This document shows, piece after piece, positions 27,488 to 39,225 of a DNA stretch of 64,000 nucleotides. A program made the translations under genes and the position numbers. Location of the stretch: NCBI RefSeq assembly GCF_024172185.1, contig NZ_JAMZEC010000001.1:2356001-2420000 (forward strand), written 5' to 3'. How positions within the stretch are numbered: the stretch's first letter is position 1; each line of letters begins with the position of its first letter. The notes beneath the pieces are model-generated. The model saw nothing but the letters and a program-made list of their open reading frames with translations. It did not search any database and had not been told where the DNA came from. The DNA is from Nonomuraea roseoviolacea subsp. carminata. Lineage in GTDB: Bacteria; Actinomycetota; Actinomycetes; Streptosporangiales; Streptosporangiaceae.

Positions 27488-27561
27488 GGCTCAGCCTTGC
27501 GCGGTGGCTCAGCCTTGCGCGGGTGGCTCAGCCTTGCGCGGGTGGCTCAGCCTTGCGCGGT
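27488..27561. repeat. Four-copy 18-19-bp tandem repeat between genes
   Basis: Four near-identical units starting GGCTCAGCCTTGCGCGG occur at 27488-27505, 27506-27524, 27525-27543 and 27544-27561. Degenerate versions (GGCTCAGGCGGG) lie on both sides, and the last partial copy contains the stop codon of the amidohydrolase gene. They sit between that stop and the yihY-like gene. No protein is encoded; slippage is the likely origin. Confidence 0.85.
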
Positions 27562-27564
27562 GGC

Positions 27565-28845
27565 TCAGGCGAGCGCGGCGGTGACCCGGCGGGCGGCGGC
27601 GGCCACCGCGTCGAGCGCCGCCGGCACGTCCTGGCCCACGAGCCGCCCGTCGCGCTTGACCACGCGCCCGCCGACCAGCACGGTGTCCACGGCGCTCGTG
27701 TCGGCGTTGAGGACGATCGCGGCGATCGGGTCGTACGCGGCGGCCAGGCCGAGGGAGTCCGTGCCGAGCAGCACGAGGTCGGCCTGCTTGCCCGGGCGCA
27801 GCGACCCGGTCACGTCGGCGAGCCCGGCCACCCGGGCGCCGTCGATCGTCGCCATGCGCAGCGCGTCGCGGGTGGTGAAGCCCGTCCCGGCGCCGTCCGG
27901 ACGTCCTCGCTCCAGCGTGTACGCGGTCCGCATGAGGCTGAACATGTCGCCGGGGGCGCACGTCACGGTGTCGGCGCTGAACGAGACGGGCATGCCCGCG
28001 GCCTGCGCCCGCCCGGTCACCGGGTAGCCGATGCCCAGCGTCATCTCGTCGACGGGCGAGACGGACACGCCGCCGCCCGCCCCGGCGATGACCTTGAGCT
28101 GCTCGTCGGAGTAGTGGTTGGCGTGGACGAACGTCGTGCCGGGCGTGAGGAACCCGCGCGACTCCAGGAAGGCGAGCCCCCGGGTGGCGCTGTCCGGGCT
28201 GTGGCCGCCGAGATGGGCGGTGACGGGCAGGCCCAGCTCGCGGGCGATCTCCAGCTCCGCCAGCGCGTGCTCCTCGGGCGCGATCTCCGGCCCGAACGCG
28301 GCCATGACCATGCTCACCAGGCCGGGTGAGGAGAAGTGGGCGTCGTGGACGCGCCGGGTCTCCCTGGCCAGGTCGGAGAGCTGGCCGCCGTGGCAGTAGC
28401 CGAGCACGGCGCGGATGCCCGAGGCGCGCAGCGCCGCCACGGCGGCGTCGGTGTGCTCGGGCGTGAGCTGGATGTGCGACCAGTCGAGCAGCGTGGTGAC
28501 GCCGGCGTCGAGGCACTCCAGGGCGCCGGCGAGGTTGCCGGCGTGGACGTCCTCCGGCCGGAAGGCGGGGGCGAGCCGCCCGAGGACGCGCTCCAGGTAG
28601 CCGCCGAACGTGACGTCGCCCATGGTCGCCCGGATGGCGGCCTGCCAGGTGTGGCGGTGGGTGTCGACGAAGCCCGGCATGACGATGTGGCCGGACGCGT
28701 CGATGACCTCGGTCCCGTCCGCGGCGGCCAGGCCGGGGCCGACCTCCGCGATCCGGCCGTCCTCGATCCGCACGTCGGCCCGGCCGATGACCACCGGCTG
28801 CGGCTCGGTGTCGACGACGATCCCGTTCTTGATCAGAGTTTGCAT
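27565..28845 (-). CDS. Amidohydrolase/chlorohydrolase-family deaminase
   Basis: A 426-residue TIM-barrel hydrolase of the TrzN/SAH-deaminase type. Residues 1-60 form the small beta domain ending in GHIVMPGFVDTHRH with the metal-binding HxH; further metal ligands are in TAHLGGHSP and the late SADTVTCAPGD, and the C-terminus has LRPGKQADLVLLGTD. Members deaminate or dechlorinate heterocycles such as S-adenosylhomocysteine, guanine relatives or triazines. The gene is divergent from a MarR regulator with only 59 bases between, so expression is probably induced by its substrate. The natural substrate is not known. Confidence 0.88.
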   Translation of the reverse strand: MQTLIKNGIVVDTEPQPVVIGRADVRIEDGRIAEVGPGLAAADGTEVIDASGHIVMPGFVDTHRHTWQAAIRATMGDVTFGGYLERVLGRLAPAFRPEDVHAGNLAGALECLDAGVTTLLDWSHIQLTPEHTDAAVAALRASGIRAVLGYCHGGQLSDLARETRRVHDAHFSSPGLVSMVMAAFGPEIAPEEHALAELEIARELGLPVTAHLGGHSPDSATRGLAFLESRGFLTPGTTFVHANHYSDEQLKVIAGAGGGVSVSPVDEMTLGIGYPVTGRAQAAGMPVSFSADTVTCAPGDMFSLMRTAYTLERGRPDGAGTGFTTRDALRMATIDGARVAGLADVTGSLRPGKQADLVLLGTDSLGLAAAYDPIAAIVLNADTSAVDTVLVGGRVVKRDGRLVGQDVPAALDAVAAAARRVTAALA

Positions 28846-28904
28846 ACAAAAAGCTTAGTGAATAGCTTTCTTAAAAGCAATCTGCTGACAAGTATCCTCG
28901 TTCC
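28846..28904. promoter_or_regulatory. Shared promoter/operator of amidohydrolase and marR
   Basis: This 59-bp divergent region is strongly AT-rich for the genome and contains the inverted repeat GCTTTCTTAAAAGC (28865-28878) and AAGCTT (about 28852-28857). It is a natural site for the MarR protein encoded next to it to bind and repress both genes. Confidence 0.55.
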
Positions 28905-29411
28905 ATGAAGAACGACGAGGTGGACGGGCTCGTCCCGCGCTGGCGCGACTCCGGCATGCCGTCGGACCTCATCGCCGGGCTGGAGCTCAGCAAGCGGACG
29001 TCCCGCCTCGACATGCTCTTCCAGGAGGCCATCAAGGCCGAGCTGGCCGGGCTGGGCCTCACCTACGCCGAGTTCGACATCCTCGCCGCGCTGGCCCGCG
29101 CGGAGCCCCCGCACGCCATGAAGCCGAGCGAGCTGTCCAAGGCGCTCTTCCTCACCTCCGGCGGCACCAGCAACGTGCTCCAGCGCCTGACGGCCGCCGG
29201 CTACGTCGAGCGCGCCGCCGATCCCGGCGACGCCCGCAGCAGGTGGGTGCGGCTGACGCCCGAAGGGCTGAAGGTGGCCGAAACCGCGCTGGGCCTCGCG
29301 GGCAAGGCCAACAGCGAGGTGATGGCGGGCGTCCCCGAGGAGACGGTGCGGCGGGCCGCGGACGCCCTGCGCGAGATCCTCGTGGCCCTGGGCCGCCGCA
29401 GGGTGCGCTGA
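28905..29411 (+). CDS. MarR-family transcriptional regulator
   Basis: A 168-residue regulator with the MarR winged helix: LTYAEFDILAALARAEPP, recognition helix in LTSGGTSNVLQRLTAAGYVE, and wing RAADPGDARSRWVRLTPEG. N- and C-terminal helices for dimerisation are complete. It is divergent from the amidohydrolase gene and likely controls it. A perfect hairpin follows the stop. Confidence 0.92.
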   Translation: MKNDEVDGLVPRWRDSGMPSDLIAGLELSKRTSRLDMLFQEAIKAELAGLGLTYAEFDILAALARAEPPHAMKPSELSKALFLTSGGTSNVLQRLTAAGYVERAADPGDARSRWVRLTPEGLKVAETALGLAGKANSEVMAGVPEETVRRAADALREILVALGRRRVR

Positions 29412-29440
29412 CAGCCGCAGGGTCCGCTGACAGAACGCGC

Positions 29441-29476
29441 GACGGCGCCCGGCTCGATCAGGAGCCGGGCGCCGTC
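29441..29476. terminator. Perfect hairpin between marR and trpS
   Basis: A 15-bp perfect stem (GACGGCGCCCGGCTC and complement) with a 6-nt loop, between convergent marR and trpS. It can stop both transcripts. Confidence 0.85.
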
Positions 29477-29487
29477 GGTGCGTGCCG

Positions 29488-29557
29488 GGACTCGCCGTCC
29501 GCGCACTCGGGGACTCGCCGTCCGCGCGCTCGCGGGCTTGCCGTCCGCGCGCTCGGA
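29488..29557. repeat. Three-copy ~23-bp imperfect tandem repeat
   Basis: Three consecutive units of about 22-24 bases with the core CTCGCCGTCCGCGCGCTCG follow the marR terminator, just before the trpS stop. The third unit is more degenerate (CTTGCCG). It is non-coding and resembles in style the tandem array at 27488-27561. Confidence 0.75.
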
Positions 29558-29565
29558 GGCTCGGG

Positions 29566-31898
<2,333 letters not shown>

Positions 31899-31987
31899 GG
31901 TGGTTGGCAGAGTACTCAACGCCTTTGGGGCGTATGCTGAACGGCAAGCCGTACATTATCCAACATATTCGCACAGGAGTAGACATC

Positions 31988-32935
31988 ATGAGGCTTCTGG
32001 TCACTGGAGGCGCGGGGTACGTCGGAAGCGTGGTGGCGGCCCAGCTCGTGGAGGCCGGGCACGAGGTGACGGTGCTGGACGACCTCTCCACGGGCCACGC
32101 GGACGCGGTGCCGGAAGGCGCCCGGTTCGTCGAGGGCTCGATCACCGAGCCGGGTGACGCGCTGGCCGGCGTGGAGGCGGTGCTGCACTTCGCGGCCCGG
32201 TCGCTCGTGGGCGAGTCGGTGGAAAAGCCCCGGTTGTACTGGTCGCACAACCTCGGCGGCACGCTGGCGCTGCTGGAGGCCATGCACGAGCGGGGCCTGC
32301 GGCGGATCGTGTTCTCCTCCACGGCCGCCACGTACGGCGAGCCGGAGCGCTCCCCCATCGTGGAGAGCGACCCCACCCGCCCGACCAACCCCTATGGGGC
32401 CTCCAAGCTGGCCGTGGACATCGCGCTCACCGCCTACGCGGGCCTGCGGGGGCTCGGCGCGGTGAGCCTGCGCTACTTCAACGTGGCCGGCGCCTACGGC
32501 CGCTTCCGCGAGCGGCACACGGTCGAGACCCACCTCATCCCGAACGTGCTCAAGGTCGCCACCGGCGAGCGCGAGTCGGTGAGCGTGTTCGGCACCGACT
32601 ACCCGACCCCCGACGGCACCTGCGTGCGCGACTACATCCACGTGAGCGACCTGGCCCGCGCCCACCTGCTGGCGCTCGACGCCGTCACCGAGGGGCAGCA
32701 CAAGATCTACAACCTGGGCAACGGCACCGGGTTCTCCGTGCAGGAGGTGATCTCGGTCTGCCGCGAGGTCACCGGCCACGACATCCCCGCCGTCGTCGGG
32801 CCGCGCCGGGCCGGCGACCCGGCCGTGCTCGTGGCGTCGTCGGAGAAGATCCAGCGCGAGCTGGGCTGGAAGGCCGAGCGGGCGTCCATCCGCGACATCG
32901 TCTCCGACGCCTGGGACGCGCTTTGCGGCGAATGA
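31988..32935 (+). CDS. galE: UDP-glucose 4-epimerase
   Basis: Interconverts UDP-glucose and UDP-galactose with bound NAD. The 315-residue extended SDR begins at the ATG at 31988, with GGAG nine bases upstream. The Rossmann motif is [27 protein letters not shown] carries the catalytic Ser/Thr and [11 protein letters not shown] the YxxxK pair; later [10 protein letters not shown] and [12 protein letters not shown] are GalE-typical. It is a single gene divergent from the CNNM/CorC-like gene. A related UDP-sugar epimerase activity cannot be excluded. Confidence 0.92.
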   Translation: MRLLVTGGAGYVGSVVAAQLVEAGHEVTVLDDLSTGHADAVPEGARFVEGSITEPGDALAGVEAVLHFAARSLVGESVEKPRLYWSHNLGGTLALLEAMHERGLRRIVFSSTAATYGEPERSPIVESDPTRPTNPYGASKLAVDIALTAYAGLRGLGAVSLRYFNVAGAYGRFRERHTVETHLIPNVLKVATGERESVSVFGTDYPTPDGTCVRDYIHVSDLARAHLLALDAVTEGQHKIYNLGNGTGFSVQEVISVCREVTGHDIPAVVGPRRAGDPAVLVASSEKIQRELGWKAERASIRDIVSDAWDALCGE

Positions 32936-32973
32936 GGCATGAGGCGGCGCGATATGTGCTGTGATACCGAAAT

Positions 32974-33165
32974 GTGAGGAGCTTTTCACCATGGGTCACG
33001 AAGCTGCTCTTCGGCGCCGCCGTGGCGCTCGGCAGCGTCGCGGCCGCCGCCGGAGTCGTGTTCGCCACGGCCTCATCAGCTCCCTCTGCCCCCTCGGGGT
33101 CACCCTGCCCCGGATCGGGTGAGGCGAACACGCCCGCGCCCACCGCCTCGGCCGCCCAGCCGTAG
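32974..33165 (+). CDS. Possible small secreted or membrane peptide
   Basis: A 63-codon frame from a GTG at 32974. The predicted product has a signal-like hydrophobic stretch (TKLLFGAAVALGSVAAAAGV) then a Ser/Pro/Ala-rich tail (SSAPSAPSGSPCPGSGEANT), the composition of a small exported protein. The ribosome binding site is weak and I do not recognise a family. It lies 38 bases after galE and is convergent with mdh. Confidence 0.4.
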   Translation: MRSFSPWVTKLLFGAAVALGSVAAAAGVVFATASSAPSAPSGSPCPGSGEANTPAPTASAAQP

Positions 33166-33204
33166 GCCGTCGCGTACGGGTGCGTGGGGCCGCGCCAAAA
33201 CGAA

Positions 33205-33232
33205 GCGCGCGCCCCGCGGACGGGACGCGCGC
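33205..33232. terminator. Hairpin downstream of mdh
   Basis: A 12-bp stem with one mismatch (GCGCGCGCCCCG / CGGGACGCGCGC) and a 4-nt loop, 35 bases beyond the mdh stop. It could also end plus-strand transcripts from galE and the small frame. Confidence 0.6.
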
Positions 33233-33266
33233 CTTGACGAGACCGGGAACGGCCCCGGCCGACGGC

Positions 33267-34250
<984 letters not shown>

Positions 34251-34295
34251 CTAACTCGCAGGACGAATCATTGACTTTGGGATGCTACCCGCTCG

Positions 34296-36665
34296 TCACC
34301 CGCAGGTTTCCATCGCGGGCGGCTTGAGCTCCAAGGTGAAGTCGACCTTGGCGAAATACCTGGTCAACAGCTCCTTCATGACGCCCGTCCGATAGAGGCC
34401 GGCGATGACCCCGCTGACCGCCTGGCAGGTGCGCGCGTCGCCGCCCCGGATGCCGACGGCGTAACGCTCGTTGCTCAGCTTCGCTCCGATGATCTTGTAG
34501 CGGAGGGGCTCGCGGCCGGCGAACCCGGCCAGGATGAGGTCGTCGCCGGGCACCGCGTCGACGCGGCCGCTGCGCAGCTTGTCCATGCACTCGGCGTAGT
34601 TGCCGGCCCGGACCGGCTCCACGTCCACCAGCGCCTGCACCTTGCCGACCGAGGGGCTGTTGACCGCGCAGATCTTGCGGCCCTTCAGGTCCTCGATCTT
34701 CTCGATGCCGGCGCCGTCGGGCACCAGCACGTCCTGGTGGGCCAGGTAGTACGGGCCGGCGAACTCCACGCCGCTCTTGTCGATGGAGTACGTGGCGAGC
34801 ACGAGGTCGACGGAGCCGTCGGCCAGCATGTCGTCGCGGTTGCCGACGCCGACCCGGACGAACGAGGTGTTCTTCGCGCCCAGCTCGGCGGCGATCCGCT
34901 TGCCCAGCTCGACGTCGAACCCCTCGAAGCCGCCGTCGCGCTCCAGGCCGATGCCGGGCAGGTCGCCCTTCACGCCGATGACGAGCTTGCCGGTGCTCGC
35001 GACCTTGTCGACGACGCTGGCGAACGCGCCGGTCGACGGGGTGTCCTGGCCGTCCGGGCCCTGGCCGAAGAGGCGCCGCGGCCAGTCGTCGACCACGGCG
35101 ACGGCGACGGCGGCCACGACCACGGCGAGCACGGCGGCCAGGGTGATCCACCACCGCTTGCGGCGGCGGGCGCGTCCGCCGAGCTGGGTGGGCGGCGTCG
35201 GCGGCACACCGGTGTGCCCGGTGGACGGCTGGTGCTCGGTCCCCTGGAGCGCCGGGGGCTGCTGGTGCTCGACCGCCTGGAACGCCGCGGAAGGCTGGTG
35301 CTCGGCCCCATGGACCGCCGCGGGCCGCTGGTCGGCGGGCGACTGGTGGCCGGCGGGCATGAGCAGCCCCGCGAGCGCCTGGCGGCCGTCCTGAGCGGGA
35401 CGGCCGGCCTGACGGTCGTGGTCGGCCCGGTGGTCGCGATCGGCGCGGTGGTCGTGGTCGCCCCGGTGGTCGTGGTCGGCCCGGCGGTCGCGATCGGCGG
35501 CTCCCGGCGGGGCCTCGGACGGCATGGCGGAGGAGCGGATGAGCGAGGTCTCGGCGTTGGGGTCGTCGGGGTCGTACCCGAACCCGCCGCCGGTGGGCGC
35601 GGAGCCCGCTCCCGTCTGGCCGGGCGCGCCGGTGTGCCCGGTCGTGCCCTGGCGCGTCCCGGGCGTGCCGGCGAGGACACCGGACGTCCCCCCGCCGTGC
35701 GGCTGCGGGGCGCCGGTCGCGGGCTGACCGCCTCCGGTGGTGGTGCGCGGCGCGCCGGGAGGGGCGAGGGTGGACGAGACCCGCAGGAACGGCGTGGTGT
35801 CGTCGCTGGCCACCTGGACGCCTCGGGTGAGCACCGCCGTCGAGGCCCCGGAGGTCTCCGGCTGGCCGAGCAGCCGCAGCAGGATCTGGTCGGCCGAGGG
35901 CCGCTCCTCGGGCGACTTGGCCAGCGCCGAGCGCACCACGCCGCGCAGCGGCTCGGGCATCATGCTCACGTCGACCTCGTGGTTGAGGATCCGGTTGAGC
36001 ACGACCGCGATCGAGTTGCCCTCGAAGGCGGCCTTGCCGGAGGCCGCGAAGGCGATGGTCGCGCCCCACGCGAACACGTCGGTGTAGGGGCCGACGTCGT
36101 CGCCGGCGATCTGCTCGGGCGCCATGTAGGCGGGGGTGCCGATGGCCCGGCTGGTGATGGTGCCGGTCGAGTCGATGATGCGGGCGATGCCGAAGTCCAC
36201 CACGCGCGGCCCGTCGGCCGCGATGAGCACGTTGTCGGGCTTGAAGTCGCGGTGGATGATCGAGGCGTGGTGGATGGCGGTCAGCGCGGTCGCGGTGCCG
36301 ATGGCCAGCCGGTCGAGGACCGTGCCACGCAGCGGCCCGTCGGTGTCGACGATGTCGCGCAGGGCGCGCCCGTCGATGTACTCGCTGGCGATGTACGGCG
36401 TGTCGCCGTCGAGGTCGGCCTCGATCACCCGGGCGGTGCAGAACGACGCCACCCGCTTGGCGGCCTTGAGCTCCCTGGCGAAGCGGGAGCGCGCGATCTG
36501 GTCGCCGCTGAACTTGACGTGCAGGAGCTTGATGGCGGCGCGCTCACCCTGCTCGTCGACGCCCAGGTAGACGATGCCCTGACCGCCCTCCCCGATCCGT
36601 CCGGTGAGCCGGAACGACCCCACCTCGCCGGGGTCGCCGGTCACCAGCGGCGAGATCTGCGGCAT
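34296..36665 (-). CDS. Transmembrane Ser/Thr kinase with extracellular family 3 solute-binding domain
   Basis: A 789-residue receptor-like kinase. Residues 18-285 are the kinase: GEGGQG loop, Lys46 in AAIKLL, HRDFKPDN (Asp140), DFG (Asp157), and GTPAYMAPE. A long Pro/Gly/Thr linker follows, with an acidic-basic repeat (HDHRADRDHRADHD near 390-415) and His/Gln/Pro-rich units. One membrane helix lies near 505-530 (WWITLAAVLAVVVAAVAVAV after RRRKR). The last 250 residues are a periplasmic-type SBP_bac_3 domain (LVIGVKGDLPGIGLERD, GFEGFDVELGKRIA), the family that binds polar amino acids. The start at 36665 suits the kinase fold. It likely senses an amino acid outside and phosphorylates targets inside. 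Targets unknown. Confidence 0.93.
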   Translation of the reverse strand: MPQISPLVTGDPGEVGSFRLTGRIGEGGQGIVYLGVDEQGERAAIKLLHVKFSGDQIARSRFARELKAAKRVASFCTARVIEADLDGDTPYIASEYIDGRALRDIVDTDGPLRGTVLDRLAIGTATALTAIHHASIIHRDFKPDNVLIAADGPRVVDFGIARIIDSTGTITSRAIGTPAYMAPEQIAGDDVGPYTDVFAWGATIAFAASGKAAFEGNSIAVVLNRILNHEVDVSMMPEPLRGVVRSALAKSPEERPSADQILLRLLGQPETSGASTAVLTRGVQVASDDTTPFLRVSSTLAPPGAPRTTTGGGQPATGAPQPHGGGTSGVLAGTPGTRQGTTGHTGAPGQTGAGSAPTGGGFGYDPDDPNAETSLIRSSAMPSEAPPGAADRDRRADHDHRGDHDHRADRDHRADHDRQAGRPAQDGRQALAGLLMPAGHQSPADQRPAAVHGAEHQPSAAFQAVEHQQPPALQGTEHQPSTGHTGVPPTPPTQLGGRARRRKRWWITLAAVLAVVVAAVAVAVVDDWPRRLFGQGPDGQDTPSTGAFASVVDKVASTGKLVIGVKGDLPGIGLERDGGFEGFDVELGKRIAAELGAKNTSFVRVGVGNRDDMLADGSVDLVLATYSIDKSGVEFAGPYYLAHQDVLVPDGAGIEKIEDLKGRKICAVNSPSVGKVQALVDVEPVRAGNYAECMDKLRSGRVDAVPGDDLILAGFAGREPLRYKIIGAKLSNERYAVGIRGGDARTCQAVSGVIAGLYRTGVMKELLTRYFAKVDFTLELKPPAMETCG

Positions 36666-36811
36666 TCGTCTTCCCCACACTGTGCTTACGGCCCGACGAG
36701 GCAAACTTTACGACGCGCGGGAAGCCCTCAGGGAGGCGTTAACCGTTCGTGACCCGCCCTTAGCGGCACTCCTTCCCACAACGGTGACACGTGGCGGGAC
36801 CGCCGTCACGT

Positions 36812-37333
36812 TCAGGAGTCGCACGCGGACTCCACCGCGTACCCTCCCTGCGGCCCGTCCGGCTCCTCCGGCGAGACGGTGACGGCCTGGCTCCCCCACC
36901 ACCGGCTGACCTCGAAGACCACCTCCGGCGGCCGCGCCCGCACGGCCGCGCAGTCCTCGACGTCGAGGTCGAGGACCAGCCGCAGCAGCTCGCCGGGTCC
37001 CACGGCGCGCGGGAAACGGCCTTCGAGCGGTCTCACCCGGCGCAGGACGACACCGTGGCCGCGCACGCCCACTCCGGTGACCGTGACGGGCATCCAGCCG
37101 TTGTTGACGAAGCTCTCGTCCACCCGCGCGGTGATGTACGTCTCACTGGTGATCTCGCGCGAGTCCTCGCCGCCGTCGTCCCCGTACCCGAGACGCGGCA
37201 CCACGGCGCCGCTCGCCCACACCAGGGCCGCCAGGGCCGGCACCAGCGCCACCGTCAGGGTGGTCCGGGCCCTCGTCCTGGGCGACCGGCCGGCTTCGGC
37301 GGCCAGCCGGTCCGCTATCGAATCAGAATCCAC
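36812..37333 (-). CDS. Uncharacterised single-pass membrane protein
   Basis: A 173-residue protein starting at a GTG (37333) with GGGGG seven bases upstream. A basic segment (RSPRTRART) leads into one hydrophobic helix (TLTVALVPALAALVWASGAV); the rest, about 115 residues, is predicted outside and has a beta-rich look (ITARVDESFVNNGWMPVTVT, GELLRLVLDLDVEDC) with two Cys. I do not recognise the family. It is divergent from the membrane beta-propeller gene at 37399, with only 65 bases between. Confidence 0.7.
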   Translation of the reverse strand: MDSDSIADRLAAEAGRSPRTRARTTLTVALVPALAALVWASGAVVPRLGYGDDGGEDSREITSETYITARVDESFVNNGWMPVTVTGVGVRGHGVVLRRVRPLEGRFPRAVGPGELLRLVLDLDVEDCAAVRARPPEVVFEVSRWWGSQAVTVSPEEPDGPQGGYAVESACDS

Positions 37334-37398
37334 CAGATATCCCCCATGCGTGAGATCCCGGATTCTGCTACTTTTTTCGCCGTGATGAGAGCCGATTC

Positions 37399-39225
37399 TT
37401 GTTAACGGCGGCGTTCCTCGTTCTCGTCGCGGTAACGATGACGGTCGTTGTCTCCATTTCCGGAGATCCCGTACAACCCGCCGAATTAGCGAGATTCGCC
37501 CAGCGACAGTACCTGACAGGCACGCCGTACAACACACCGGAAATCGCGCGCGGGCTGCGCGCGGAGCGGCGATTCCGCTGGGTGGGCGCTACCGCCGGAT
37601 GCGCACTCTGCCTGTCCGCCATCACCCAAGGGACTTTCGTCATCGCCGCTTTCTATCCGGTCACCGGGTGGTTCGCGGGCGTGGTCGCGGCGGAAATGGC
37701 CTGCGCCGCATCGGCGCCGCGCGGGGTACGACCTCCCGGCATGCGGCTCGCCCCGTCCGGGCTCGTCCTGGTCTGGCGGATCGCCGCCGCCGTCGCCTCC
37801 GGAATCGCCCTCAGCACGGTCGCGCGGTCGTTCCGCATGGACGTGGGGGTCGCCGAGCGGCTGTGGGCGGCGTTCGCGCTGTGCTCCGTGCTCGCCGTCC
37901 ACGCGCTCGTCAGGGGCCTGCAACGGCGGCCCCTGCCCGCCGGGCCCGCGGACCTGGTGGCCGCCGAGCTGGCGCTGCGGTCCCGGTCGGCGCGCGCCCT
38001 GCTCGCGGGCGGCACCGCCGTCGCCCTGTGGTCCGCCCATCGCGGCGGTCTGCCTGCGCTGCCCCACCTCCTGCTCGTCGCCGCCTTCGTGCCCGGCATC
38101 GTCCTTCCTCTGATCGCCCTGGGCTACGGAATCAGCCCCTGGCAGGTCGGCCCGGCACGCCCCGCCCGGATCTCGCGAGCCCTGCTGACCGGCCTCGCGG
38201 GGGGCGCCACCGCCCTGGTGCTGACCGCCTGCCTCCTCGCCGGCTGGACCGTGTGGGCGGCCGGCTCCTTGAGACTGGACGTCGGAACCGGTCAGTACGC
38301 GTGGGAGAACAGCCGGGTCGTGAGCCTGCGCGACGTCGTCACGGGCGCCGACGGCTGGGGTGTGCGCCAGGCCGCCGCCGCGACCGCGCCGGAACCGGCC
38401 GCGTTCCTCAACGAGGGCCCGGTCCGGTACGCCCTGGTGAACCGGCAGCAGGAGGTGTGGGAGCTGTCTTTCCCCCACGACGGGTCGGGCTTCGCCCCGG
38501 CGGTCGTGCGCCTGGCGGACGGCGGCCCGCGCGGCCGGGTTGCCCCGTTCACGCTGAGCGGCGACGGCCGGCACATCGCCTACCTCGACGGCGCCTCGCG
38601 CCGCCTCGTCCTGCTCGACCTCGCCACCGGTGGCCTGCGCCCCCTCACCGGCCCGCTGGACGACGAGACCGTCCCCGAGCCCGGGCTCTCCGCCGACGGC
38701 AGCCTGGTGTCGCTGACCTCCGCGACCGGCACGGAGCTGCTCGACGTGCACACCGGCGGCAGGACCCGCCTGCCCGGCGTGGCCCGCGTCCTCGGTCTCG
38801 GGACCGACCGCGTGATCGCCACCACGGGCCGCCACACCCTGCCCGGCGCGCCCGACACCGAACTGCTGACGCTCGACCGCCGGGGCGCCGTGCTGACCCG
38901 CGTCCCCTTCGACCCGGCGCTGGAGGCCCTGGCCACGCCCGACGGCCGCGAGCTGGCCGTGCTCACCGGGGACGAGCTGGTGCTGATGGACCCCGCCAGG
39001 GGCCGCGTGCTCCGGCGCGCCGCCCTGCGCCTCGACGGTCATGACCACGGGACGCCCCGGGCGCTGGGCTGGTCCACCGACGGGAGGCTGCTCGTCCACG
39101 CCGAGCGGAGCGCGGCGCGGCGGCCGGAGCATCAGCTCGTGGACCTCGCCACCGGCCGCGGCAGACCCGTCAAGGGCCTGCCCGACGACCTGGGCGACGA
39201 CGCCGTGTTCGGCGCGATCGGATGA
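37399..39225 (+). CDS. Uncharacterised membrane protein with C-terminal beta-propeller
   Basis: A 608-residue protein from a TTG at 37399. The N-terminal 290 residues hold about seven hydrophobic helices (for example FLVLVAVTMTVVVSI, ALLTGLAGGATALVLTACLL). The C-terminal 310 residues show repeated WD40/TolB-like blades (LSGDGRHIAYLDGASRRLVL, ATPDGRELAVLTGDELVLMD, GWSTDGRLLVHAERSA), consistent with a six- or seven-bladed propeller. The stop overlaps the next gene by ATGA. I do not recognise a characterised family. The layout suggests a membrane complex with a protein- or ligand-binding head. Confidence 0.75.
   Translation: MLTAAFLVLVAVTMTVVVSISGDPVQPAELARFAQRQYLTGTPYNTPEIARGLRAERRFRWVGATAGCALCLSAITQGTFVIAAFYPVTGWFAGVVAAEMACAASAPRGVRPPGMRLAPSGLVLVWRIAAAVASGIALSTVARSFRMDVGVAERLWAAFALCSVLAVHALVRGLQRRPLPAGPADLVAAELALRSRSARALLAGGTAVALWSAHRGGLPALPHLLLVAAFVPGIVLPLIALGYGISPWQVGPARPARISRALLTGLAGGATALVLTACLLAGWTVWAAGSLRLDVGTGQYAWENSRVVSLRDVVTGADGWGVRQAAAATAPEPAAFLNEGPVRYALVNRQQEVWELSFPHDGSGFAPAVVRLADGGPRGRVAPFTLSGDGRHIAYLDGASRRLVLLDLATGGLRPLTGPLDDETVPEPGLSADGSLVSLTSATGTELLDVHTGGRTRLPGVARVLGLGTDRVIATTGRHTLPGAPDTELLTLDRRGAVLTRVPFDPALEALATPDGRELAVLTGDELVLMDPARGRVLRRAALRLDGHDHGTPRALGWSTDGRLLVHAERSAARRPEHQLVDLATGRGRPVKGLPDDLGDDAVFGAIG

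Noticed and set aside
27488..27561. Tandem array considered as a CRISPR
   Set aside because: Units are directly adjacent with no spacers, only 18-19 bp long, and there are no cas genes.
34737..36752. A 671-codon plus-strand frame opposite the kinase gene
   Set aside because: Antisense shadow of the kinase gene with no domain resemblance.
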